In this document: positions 6,276-11,463 of the stretch, in pieces
Numbering within the stretch: position 1 is the first letter of the stretch
How the letters are laid out: every line of letters starts with the position of its first letter
Source of the DNA: Nitrososphaerota archaeon
Lineage (GTDB): Archaea > Thermoproteota > Nitrososphaeria > Nitrososphaerales > Gagatemarchaeaceae
Assembly (NCBI GenBank): GCA_005877365.1
Contig: VBPP01000196.1
Location: 1 to 12,542, forward strand
Direction of reading: 5' to 3'
Length of the DNA: 12,542 nt
Program-made: the position numbers and the translations under genes
The notes under the pieces: model-generated
What the model was told of the DNA's origin: nothing
Seen by the model: only the letters and a program-made list of their open reading frames with translations
Databases searched by the model: none

Positions 6276-6658
6276 GCGATGGCGGCGAAAGTCTCAATCC
6301 CTACGAAGATGAGAAAGAGGGCGTTCCATCTCGAGGAGATATAGACTCCCACCAATGCGCCCAGCACAACGAAGGCGGCTCCGGTGTAGAGCATTCGTCG
6401 CCCCGGGACCTTGAAGTATGGGGAGAATTTCTTCTCGCTAGTCGCGACGTCGATGTAGTGCGCACCTATGACGAGGCCGAAGAAAGAGGCTAGAAGCGTG
6501 TAGAGATAGATTTCAAGGCTGAAGCTCGGGGCGAGTGCTTGGGCGAACGTTATCCAACCGAGTAGGACGAAGCTGAAAGGAAGTCTCAAACCGTAGAGCC
6601 AGACGCTATGCCTCCAGGGGTCAGAGAGGTCCGGCTCGACGGGAGGCTCCTCCGACAA
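6242..6658 (-). pseudogene. UbiA-like polytopic membrane protein, C-terminal half lost
   Basis: About 139 native codons remain. From TTG 6658 the protein has four hydrophobic segments: around WLYGLRLPFSFVLLGW, IYLYTLLASFFGLVIGAHYID, RMLYTGAAFVVLGALVGVYI and ALFLIFVGIETFAAIAYP. It ends natively at KPRFAHS and then enters the antisense of the dehydrogenase fragment, stopping at 6146. The GAHYIDVATS stretch after the second segment resembles the aspartate-bearing loop of UbiA-family prenyltransferases, which normally have about 280-300 residues and eight or nine spans with a second aspartate motif, missing here. UbiA enzymes attach prenyl chains to aromatic rings or lipids. The divergent UbiE-like methyltransferase suggests a quinone context. 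The family assignment is tentative; the truncation is clear from the abrupt junction. Confidence 0.55.
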
Positions 6659-6680
6659 TGAAAGCCGATGTGGGTCATCA

Positions 6681-6689
6681 GTTATTAAC
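6681..6689. promoter_or_regulatory. Symmetric TATA-like element shared by two divergent genes
   Basis: GTTATTAAC is a palindrome around its central T. Its centre (6685) lies 27 bases from the TTG at 6658 on the minus strand (UbiA-like) and 27 bases from the in-frame TTG at 6712 on the plus strand (methyltransferase). Both distances match leaderless initiation from a single TATA site used in both directions. Confidence 0.5.
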
Positions 6690-6711
6690 GTATGCGGAGG
6701 ACGCGAATCGT

Positions 6712-7428
6712 TTGAACCGAGGCGACGGCGGCCTCCAGTCGACTGCGCAACATCTCTTCCATGGCCTCGCCCCTTCATACGACTCGGTGCTGGAATACGT
6801 GACCCTGTATCAGGACAGGTATTGGAAGAAATTCCTAGTCGAGGAGGCAGACCTGAAGAGGGGTTTCAAGATCCTCGACCTCGCCTGCGGGACCGGAGTT
6901 CTCCAGGATTACATCCCGGAGGGGGACTGCGAGGTGGTCGGTCTTGACGTGACAGAGAGGATGATCAGGATAGGCAAGGAGAAGAGAAGGAGGGCGGAGG
7001 CGAATTCCCTGGTCGTGGGGGATGCGGAGAGCATCCCATTCGGCGACAAATCGTTTGACGTCGTACTCTCCTGTTACCTCCCCAAGTATTGCCGGACTGA
7101 TCGGATGGCGGATGAGATCCAGCGTGTCCTGAAGCCGGGAGGGAGGCTCCTGCTCTACGATTTCACGCGCCCGAGAGGATTCCTTGCGCCTTTTCACGCG
7201 TTCTACGTCTACGGCGTCCTGAAGCTTCTGGGGGTAATCGCGGGGCGGACATCGAGAGAACTGGAATTCACCTTCAAGAGGTTACCGGAGATCATCCGGG
7301 AGAGTACCTGGGACGAGACGCTGCCCGAGGTCATGCTCAATCGCGGATTCTGGGGGGTCGGGAAGAGGATGCTCTCGGGCGGCGTCGTGACCGCCTTCTG
7401 GGGGACTAAGAGCCTAACTTCTCCCTGA
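6712..7428 (+). CDS. UbiE/MenG-like SAM-dependent methyltransferase
   Basis: The protein (238 residues from TTG 6712) is a class I methyltransferase. Motif I ILDLACGTGVL is at 54-64, the acidic loop VVGLDV at 75-80, VVGDAESIPF at 101-110 and RVLKPGGRLLLYDF at 138-151. The N-terminal APSYDSVLEYVTLYQDRYWK is typical of UbiE/COQ5-type enzymes, which methylate quinone precursors, though archaeal relatives have other or unknown substrates. The frame extends up to an ATG at 6658, but that ATG overlaps the divergent gene's start and has no TATA box in front; the TTG at 6712 is 27 bases from a TATA-like element and begins just before the conserved part. The divergent UbiA-like remnant supports a quinone or isoprenoid-lipid setting. 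The 3' end overlaps the MazG-like gene tail-to-tail. Confidence 0.82.
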   Translation: MNRGDGGLQSTAQHLFHGLAPSYDSVLEYVTLYQDRYWKKFLVEEADLKRGFKILDLACGTGVLQDYIPEGDCEVVGLDVTERMIRIGKEKRRRAEANSLVVGDAESIPFGDKSFDVVLSCYLPKYCRTDRMADEIQRVLKPGGRLLLYDFTRPRGFLAPFHAFYVYGVLKLLGVIAGRTSRELEFTFKRLPEIIRESTWDETLPEVMLNRGFWGVGKRMLSGGVVTAFWGTKSLTSP

Positions 7429-7647
7429 AGGCCTCTCCGTACCTCCGTCCAGGACGTAGAAGATCACGTCAATCAACTCCTCGATCGTCTCGCCTCTCGG
7501 CTTGCCCTTCTTCCACGAATCTCCTGCCTCCCCGAGCTCGACGAACGCAAAGAGGAGTTTGTTTGGGATCTCCCGTGCCGTGTTCCCGAATCCCTTCGCG
7601 ACTACAAGCTCTGCGACCTTCCTCTTAGCCTCCTCGAATGTTGGCAC
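7414..7647 (-). CDS. MazG-like nucleotide pyrophosphohydrolase, C-terminus apparently lost
   Basis: The 77-residue product has the metal-binding acidic pattern of the MazG/all-alpha NTP pyrophosphohydrolases: E37xxE40 in FVELGEAGDSW and E57xxD60 in IEELIDVIFYVLD. Such enzymes hydrolyse (d)NTPs to monophosphate and pyrophosphate, often for house-cleaning. Family members usually have 95-110 residues with a further helix and a RYG-type C-terminal end. Here the frame ends abruptly in GGTERPSGRS. Another reading frame over the same bases gives RYGEAFREKLGS and a stop at 7408-7406, which looks like the missing native end. A deletion with frameshift is therefore likely. It starts with GTG at 7647, 23 bases inside the endonuclease III gene, so it is the last gene of that operon. 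The substrate is unknown. Confidence 0.7.
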   Translation of the reverse strand: MPTFEEAKRKVAELVVAKGFGNTAREIPNKLLFAFVELGEAGDSWKKGKPRGETIEELIDVIFYVLDGGTERPSGRS

Positions 7648-8380
7648 GGCTGACGCCGCCCAGTTTTGGCTTATCTAATTTGCCTCTCTTGGGAGAGACC
7701 ACCTCCCGGTAGTACTTGCAGACGCCTCTCAGGGTGCACACCTCGCAGCGGGGGCCGAGGGGCTTGCATGTGGTCTGCCCAAACCTGACGAAGACGTCGT
7801 TTAATTCAAGCCAGTATCGACGCGGGACTTTCTTCGCAAGCTCCTCCTCCGTCTCTTCAGGCCGCCTCGTCTCCACAAGTCCGAGCCTATTGGAGATTCT
7901 GTGCACGTGGGTATCGACGGGTATGGCCGGGATGCCGTACCCGTAGACCAGGACGCAGTTTGCGGTCTTCCTTCCGACCGAGTGGAGCTTCAATAGGTCA
8001 TCGAGCTTGTCAGGAACCCTGCCGTTGAACTCCTCGAGGATCTGTCTCGAAACCGTGATTATGCTCTTCGCCTTGACGTTGTAAAAACCGGCGGGCCTGA
8101 TGAGTTCTTTTACCTCCCCCTCGTCTGCCCCCGCCAGCTCCTTCGCGCTGCTGTAGCGGGCGAAGAGGTTCGCGACTGCCTTCGTCGTGTTCTCGTCTCG
8201 CGTTCGCTGCGAGAGTATGGTTCCGATGAGAATCCTGAACGGGTCTCCACCTTCCTGCTCCTTGAGCTGGGCGAGGGCCGTCGCGCGAGCGTCGCTCGAG
8301 CCGTAGACCATCCTTCCCATCTTAGAGAGGATGGACTCTACGCCTACTCTTCCGTGACCCAAGGCTCCCTTCTGTACCAC
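7625..8380 (-). CDS. nth: Endonuclease III-type DNA glycosylase/AP lyase
   Basis: This is a HhH-GPD base-excision repair enzyme with an iron-sulfur cluster. The helix-hairpin-helix LHSVGRKTANCVL carries the catalytic Lys, VDTHVHRISNRLGL carries the catalytic Asp, and the cluster cysteines follow the C-x6-C-x2-C-x5-C pattern (CKPLGPRCEVCTLRGVC). It removes oxidised pyrimidines and nicks the abasic site. From the GTG at 8380 it has 251 residues, but this start overlaps the upstream gene by 37 bases; TTG 8362 or ATG 8320 are alternatives, and the conserved part begins near SILSKMGRMVYG. A basic tail of about 25 residues follows the cluster. It sits in an operon between the epimerase and the MazG-like gene; pairing with a nucleotide-cleaning enzyme makes sense for limiting damage by bad nucleotides. 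Confidence 0.93.
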   Translation of the reverse strand: MVQKGALGHGRVGVESILSKMGRMVYGSSDARATALAQLKEQEGGDPFRILIGTILSQRTRDENTTKAVANLFARYSSAKELAGADEGEVKELIRPAGFYNVKAKSIITVSRQILEEFNGRVPDKLDDLLKLHSVGRKTANCVLVYGYGIPAIPVDTHVHRISNRLGLVETRRPEETEEELAKKVPRRYWLELNDVFVRFGQTTCKPLGPRCEVCTLRGVCKYYREVVSPKRGKLDKPKLGGVSRANIRGG

Positions 8381-9279
8381 TCGGCTACATCCTCACCGAG
8401 CTTTCTGATGTCGTAAGACGGAGAGTAACCAAGATCGGGCAAGGTGCCCTCCCCCTGTATTCTGAGGGAAGCCTTGATCTGCTCTACGGCGTAGCCGGGG
8501 AGTAGGGTCTTCCCCGCCCTGAAACCCTGTCTCTTGATCACGGCGTGCCTCCCAGAGGCGGTGAGTATCGCAGCCGACACATCATCGATGGTCGAGTCGA
8601 ATGACTTTACCAGGTAGATTCTACCTCGAAGAGAGTTGCTCGTGGCCGACTTGTGCATCGCTTGCGCTACGTCCTTGGGGTGGCTGAAGGACATCAACTC
8701 TCCGGGGGGAAGGACGACAGCACCCGCCTCGGCCATCTTCAGTATCGGGAGCGTCACCGTTCGGTCGCGGGGACCGATGGCGCGAGACGACCTAACAATA
8801 ACGACCTTGATGCTTGGATTCTTCTCAGCAAAGTCGAGTAGCAATCTATCCGCTTCAAGCTTGGCCTTCTGATAGGGGTGGTCGGGTTGGGGCTCTGACG
8901 ACTCTGATAACGTACGATTCTTTTTTTTGAAGCCGTAGACATCAAGGGTGCTCAGGTGCACGAAGGTCATGACGCCAGCCTCCCGCGCTGCCTCGAGGAG
9001 GTTGCGAATCCCCTCCCTGTTGAGGGCTTCGTAACCCTTGGCGCCTGTGTCGGGCATCGGGGAGGCCAAGCTGTAGACCGTGTCGACCCCCTCCAGCGCC
9101 TCGTGAAGCGAATGATGGTCTAGAAGGTCGGCCTCGACTCCCTGGACCCCCGAGCTGTCCAATATCTTGAGGTGCGAGCCCGCACGGAAGGTGCCCCTTG
9201 AGATCTCCCCCTGCTTGAATAGGTACTCGACCAGATGTCCACCCATGAAACCCGTCGCACCGAGAAGGAGGTTCGTCAT
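8344..9279 (-). CDS. NAD-dependent epimerase/dehydratase (extended SDR)
   Basis: The 311-residue protein is an extended short-chain dehydrogenase. The nucleotide motif GATGFMGGHL is at 7-16, the acidic residue D51 follows in VEADLLD, S110 and T111 stand in VHLSTLDVYG, and the catalytic Tyr-Lys pair is Y136xxxK140 in HPYQKAKLEAD. PRDRTVTLPIL and SFSHPKDVAQAM match the substrate domain of sugar-nucleotide epimerases and related sterol- or NDP-sugar-processing enzymes. The substrate cannot be assigned. Translation starts at the ATG at 9279, one base after the stop of the 38-residue membrane protein, so both are in one operon with endonuclease III downstream. Confidence 0.88.
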   Translation of the reverse strand: MTNLLLGATGFMGGHLVEYLFKQGEISRGTFRAGSHLKILDSSGVQGVEADLLDHHSLHEALEGVDTVYSLASPMPDTGAKGYEALNREGIRNLLEAAREAGVMTFVHLSTLDVYGFKKKNRTLSESSEPQPDHPYQKAKLEADRLLLDFAEKNPSIKVVIVRSSRAIGPRDRTVTLPILKMAEAGAVVLPPGELMSFSHPKDVAQAMHKSATSNSLRGRIYLVKSFDSTIDDVSAAILTASGRHAVIKRQGFRAGKTLLPGYAVEQIKASLRIQGEGTLPDLGYSPSYDIRKLGEDVAEWYRREPWVTEE

Positions 9280-9280
9280 C

Positions 9281-9397
9281 TTACCTGACCAGGAGCAGGA
9301 CGACGAGCACGATCAGGACAGCAACGATCCCCAGCAGGGCGGCGTTTCTCTTCCTGCGGCTCGGCCTTACTTCTTGGTCGAGCAGAGGGGGAATCAT
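9281..9397 (-). CDS. 38-residue single-span membrane protein
   Basis: This short gene encodes MIPPLLDQEV, then a basic stretch RPSRRKRN, then about 19 purely hydrophobic residues (AALLGIVAVLIVLVVLLLV) ending in Arg. It is a tail-anchored or simple bitopic membrane protein; the basic side would stay in the cytoplasm. It starts with an ATG four bases after the stop of the 108-residue protein gene and ends one base before the epimerase ATG, which argues strongly that it is real. It could anchor or modify a membrane partner from this operon. No family recognised. Confidence 0.7.
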   Translation of the reverse strand: MIPPLLDQEVRPSRRKRNAALLGIVAVLIVLVVLLLVR

Positions 9398-9401
9398 GAT
9401 T

Positions 9402-9728
9402 CTAGCTAGGGGGCTCGTTACCCACTCCCCCGACTTTCGGCGCGGTACCTTCCTTCGGCCTGATCTCGAACTCGCCGTTCACTAGCCTGAGCTGCAAATC
9501 CTCTTCGAAGCCCTCGAGGTCACCGAAGAGTTCCCGCACCTTCTTCTGTGCGGCGGGGGACAGTTTCGGGGAGACATTCTGACCTCCGAAGCGACCGTAT
9601 GCGACACCAGAAAATCTGACCTTCTTGCCTTCAGCAAGGATGTAGCCCTTCAGCAAGTTTGCTACCTCGCCGCCACTCACGAAGTCGACAACCACCTGAT
9701 ACTCATACCGAGAAGTCCTCCCTGCCAA
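9402..9728 (-). CDS. Conserved-looking 108-residue protein of unknown function
   Basis: I do not recognise this protein. It looks like a small alpha/beta domain (YEYQVVVDFVSGGEVANLLKG, then KKVRFSGVAYGRFGG), followed by a helical segment (SPAAQKKVRELFGDLEGFEE), a beta-rich stretch LQLRLVNGEFEIRP and a flexible Gly/Pro tail. There are no cysteines and no membrane segment. It starts with TTG at 9728, 28 bases from the centre of a clear TATA box, with no ribosome-binding site, so it is probably leaderless. It is the first gene of a five-gene minus-strand operon leading to the membrane peptide, epimerase, endonuclease III and the MazG-like protein. Confidence 0.7.
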   Translation of the reverse strand: MAGRTSRYEYQVVVDFVSGGEVANLLKGYILAEGKKVRFSGVAYGRFGGQNVSPKLSPAAQKKVRELFGDLEGFEEDLQLRLVNGEFEIRPKEGTAPKVGGVGNEPPS

Positions 9729-9752
9729 CCGAAACGCCGTCGAGCTCGAGGG

Positions 9753-9760
9753 TTTATATT
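9753..9760. promoter_or_regulatory. TATA box between divergent genes at 9728 and 9814
   Basis: TTTATATT on the plus strand (AATATAAA on the minus strand) is the best TATA box in the window. It is 28 bases from the TTG at 9728 on the minus strand. On the plus strand it predicts transcription from about 9783, leaving a 30-base leader that contains a strong ribosome-binding site before the ATG at 9814. Confidence 0.65.
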
Positions 9761-9813
9761 CGATTGTCTGCGCGAGGCAATTGAGAAGTTTGGCAGAAGT
9801 GGAGGAGGGGAGG

Positions 9814-10239
9814 ATGGCCGAGGTTCAGACGGAGGTCTTCGGCAACAGACAGAGGTTCAGGATCTATTGGTTCATGCTGAGCAAGAAGGAGCCGGTCGGG
9901 GTGAGGGAGATACAGAGAGGATTGGGAATATCCTCCCCGAGCGTCGTTTCTCATCATCTGGACAGGCTGAAGGGGGCAGGGATAGTGAGCGTTGACGAGT
10001 ATGGCAAGTATACCCTCGAGTCGAAGGTGGAAGTGGGGGTCATGCAGGCCTTTACAAGGGTCGGTAGCTTCATGCTCCCTAGGTTCGCGTTCTACGCCGT
10101 ATTCTTCACCACCTCCCTCATCCTCTACCTGTTTCTCTTTGGAAGCAACGCGAACGTCTACGCAGCGGTCTTTGGGGCCGCTGGGAGCCTCTTTTCCTGG
10201 TACGAAACTTACAGGGTCTGGAGGAGGAAGCCCTTCTAA
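9814..10239 (+). CDS. Winged-helix DNA-binding protein with two membrane spans
   Basis: The 141-residue protein has an N-terminal winged-helix domain (about 11-75): QRFRIYWFMLSKKEPVGVRE, the recognition helix region SSPSVVSHHLDRLKGAGIV, and a wing DEYGKYTLES. Two hydrophobic spans follow (about 90-109, RFAFYAVFFTTSLILYLFLF, and 114-132), with a basic end RVWRRKPF. This architecture is common in archaea: a regulator tethered to the membrane, presumably sensing envelope state. I chose ATG 9814 because GGAGGAGGGGAGG precedes it; a TTG at 9781 in the same frame sits at the predicted transcription start and is less likely. It diverges from the epimerase operon and may regulate it or the small membrane protein downstream. 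The target and signal are unknown. Confidence 0.78.
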   Translation: MAEVQTEVFGNRQRFRIYWFMLSKKEPVGVREIQRGLGISSPSVVSHHLDRLKGAGIVSVDEYGKYTLESKVEVGVMQAFTRVGSFMLPRFAFYAVFFTTSLILYLFLFGSNANVYAAVFGAAGSLFSWYETYRVWRRKPF

Positions 10240-10257
10240 GCTGTTCCAAATGGTAGG

Positions 10258-10264
10258 ATAATAT
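10258..10264 (+). promoter_or_regulatory. Putative TATA box of the small two-span membrane protein
   Basis: ATAATAT is centred 40 bases before the ATG at 10301, giving a leader of about 14 bases with a purine-rich AAGGGAAG. It suggests transcription separate from the winged-helix gene, 61 bases upstream. Confidence 0.4.
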
Positions 10265-10300
10265 GCAAGCGCTGAGAGATGTAGAAGGGAAGCCCAAGAA

Positions 10301-10594
10301 ATGAATTCACTCCTTCTAAGTTCCCTCCTCGCGGTAGTTCTGGGGGCGACACTCATCGGAGGAGTCGCATACCTCTACCCCTCCCAGGGCCAACTCCGCT
10401 CGACGATGGCTGGGCCTGCGCCTGCCGAGTTTGCCGCACAGGGGTCTGCCCAGGGGTCTGCCCAGGCCATCAATCAACAGACGATTGGTTCTCTAGGTGG
10501 GAATCAGTCGTCTCTGACCCAGTTACTCGCCATCATCGGGGGCTCCGCAATCATCGGTGGAGCTGTCTCGCTCGCATCGAGACGGGCGAGCTAG
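10301..10594 (+). CDS. Small two-span membrane protein with Gly/Ser/Ala/Gln linker
   Basis: The 97-residue protein has an N-terminal hydrophobic segment (SLLLSSLLAVVLGATLIGGVAY, about 3-24), a polar low-complexity middle containing AQGSAQGSAQ and GSLGGNQSS, and a C-terminal hydrophobic segment (LLAIIGGSAIIGGAVSLA, about 75-92) followed by Arg-Arg. The first segment could be a signal peptide or a span, so the middle probably faces outside. There are no cysteines. The family is unknown. It follows the membrane-anchored winged-helix gene in the same direction and may be its partner or target. Confidence 0.6.
   Translation: MNSLLLSSLLAVVLGATLIGGVAYLYPSQGQLRSTMAGPAPAEFAAQGSAQGSAQAINQQTIGSLGGNQSSLTQLLAIIGGSAIIGGAVSLASRRAS
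10439..10462 (+). repeat. Two tandem 12-base units in the linker-coding region
   Basis: CAGGGGTCTGCC is repeated twice without change, followed by CAGG. In frame it codes AQGSAQGSAQ. Perfect units suggest recent slippage, so copy number and linker length may vary between strains. Confidence 0.8.
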
Positions 10595-10657
10595 AAGACC
10601 CACTCCCGCCAAGGGAAGGGTTCTAATCGTTCCCGCGTCTGCTCATAGCGGCCGCGA

Positions 10658-10996
10658 CTAGCGGTACATCTCCTGCTGAATAATCTCTGAGAGCTTCTGA
10701 AAGTAGAGGCGGGTCGCAGTGGGCATCGAGGGCAGGTTCCGCTCAATCGCCTCGAGGACATACTTCACAGCTCTCCTTGAAGTCTTGAACTCGAACTTCA
10801 TGGGAAGAATGGGGTCCTGCATCACTTCGATAGAACCAGAAAGGTGCGAGGGAGCTTCAGCCTTCGCGTCGCTCTCTATCTTGTTGTACCAGCCCGAGAG
10901 TACGACTGGGTCGAGGCCCAGCTTGAGGTTCTCAATCTCCTCCAGCATTCTTTCAAGAACTCGCATCTCCTCTCCCGGCAATACCTCTAGCTGCAC
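10658..10996 (-). CDS. Helical 112-residue protein of unknown function
   Basis: I do not recognise this protein. It is mainly helical: EMRVLERMLEEIENLKLG near the start, SRRAVKYVLEAIERNL in the middle and LYFQKLSEIIQQEMYR at the end. It has no cysteine, signal or membrane segment. The GTG at 10996 overlaps the stop region of the zinc-finger gene by ten bases. An ATG at 10966 with GGGAGAGGAG just upstream is a credible alternative start that would give 102 residues. It is co-transcribed with the zinc-finger protein, so the two may act together. Confidence 0.6.
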   Translation of the reverse strand: MQLEVLPGEEMRVLERMLEEIENLKLGLDPVVLSGWYNKIESDAKAEAPSHLSGSIEVMQDPILPMKFEFKTSRRAVKYVLEAIERNLPSMPTATRLYFQKLSEIIQQEMYR

Positions 10997-11400
10997 CTCA
11001 TCAGGAAGATCTCAGTTTTCTCGTACTCCGCCTCCCAGACGTGCGTACTGTTGCGGGCGCGCCTGACGGCTAGGAGGGTGTACCCTTCCGGGCCCTCTTT
11101 CCGGGCCTTATCGAAGATCAGCGAAGCGGGCTCGAGCTCCTCATCGAACGTCTTGAGTATGTGTTGCTTGTACTTCTCCACCTCCTTCATGTGGTCGTTC
11201 AGGCACAGGATTCTTCCCTGGAACTTCGACGAGGTTAGTCTCTTCACATCGGAGCCGCACACTTCGCAGCGAACCTTGGCCATTCCGCAGTTCATGCAGA
11301 CCCTCCCCACCCCGATCACCATGGGGAAGGTGCCGGGGCTAGACTCAGTATCTCCACAGACGGCGCATTTGGCGGGGGTCTTGGAAGTGAGATGCTGCAC
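10987..11400 (-). CDS. Multi-zinc-finger protein of unknown function
   Basis: The 137-residue protein has three CxxC pairs, C12/C15 (CAVC), C35/C38 (CMNC) and C45/C48 (CEVC), and then C66 and H70 in ILCLNDH. The first two pairs could form one zinc ribbon, and C45/C48 with C66/H70 a second, treble-clef-like site. The C-terminal half (71-137) is charged and mixed alpha/beta without metal ligands apart from C136. Such proteins often bind nucleic acid or protein partners, but none is indicated. It starts with GTG at 11400, about 27 bases from a TATA-like element and without a ribosome-binding site, so a leaderless message is likely. It is the first gene of a two-gene unit. Confidence 0.72.
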   Translation of the reverse strand: MQHLTSKTPAKCAVCGDTESSPGTFPMVIGVGRVCMNCGMAKVRCEVCGSDVKRLTSSKFQGRILCLNDHMKEVEKYKQHILKTFDEELEPASLIFDKARKEGPEGYTLLAVRRARNSTHVWEAEYEKTEIFLMRCS

Positions 11401-11424
11401 AGTTTGCCGAACTGCTCGCTTCCC

Positions 11425-11430
11425 TTAATA
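11425..11430. promoter_or_regulatory. TATA-like element between divergent genes at 11400 and 11464
   Basis: TTAATA on the plus strand (TATTAA on the minus strand) is centred 27 bases from the GTG at 11400 and about 36 bases from the TTG at 11464. One TATA site can account for both divergent transcripts. Confidence 0.45.
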
Positions 11431-11463
11431 GACTTTCGATTCGAGTGGCAGAGGCAAGAGGAA

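Noticed and set aside
6658..6711. ATG 6658 as start of the methyltransferase
   Set aside because: It would overlap the divergent TTG start and has no promoter-like sequence in front; the family part begins after the TTG at 6712.
10595..10657. Possible small RNA or gene between the convergent genes
   Set aside because: The 63-base gap shows no stable hairpin, start codon with ribosome site, or tRNA-like pattern.
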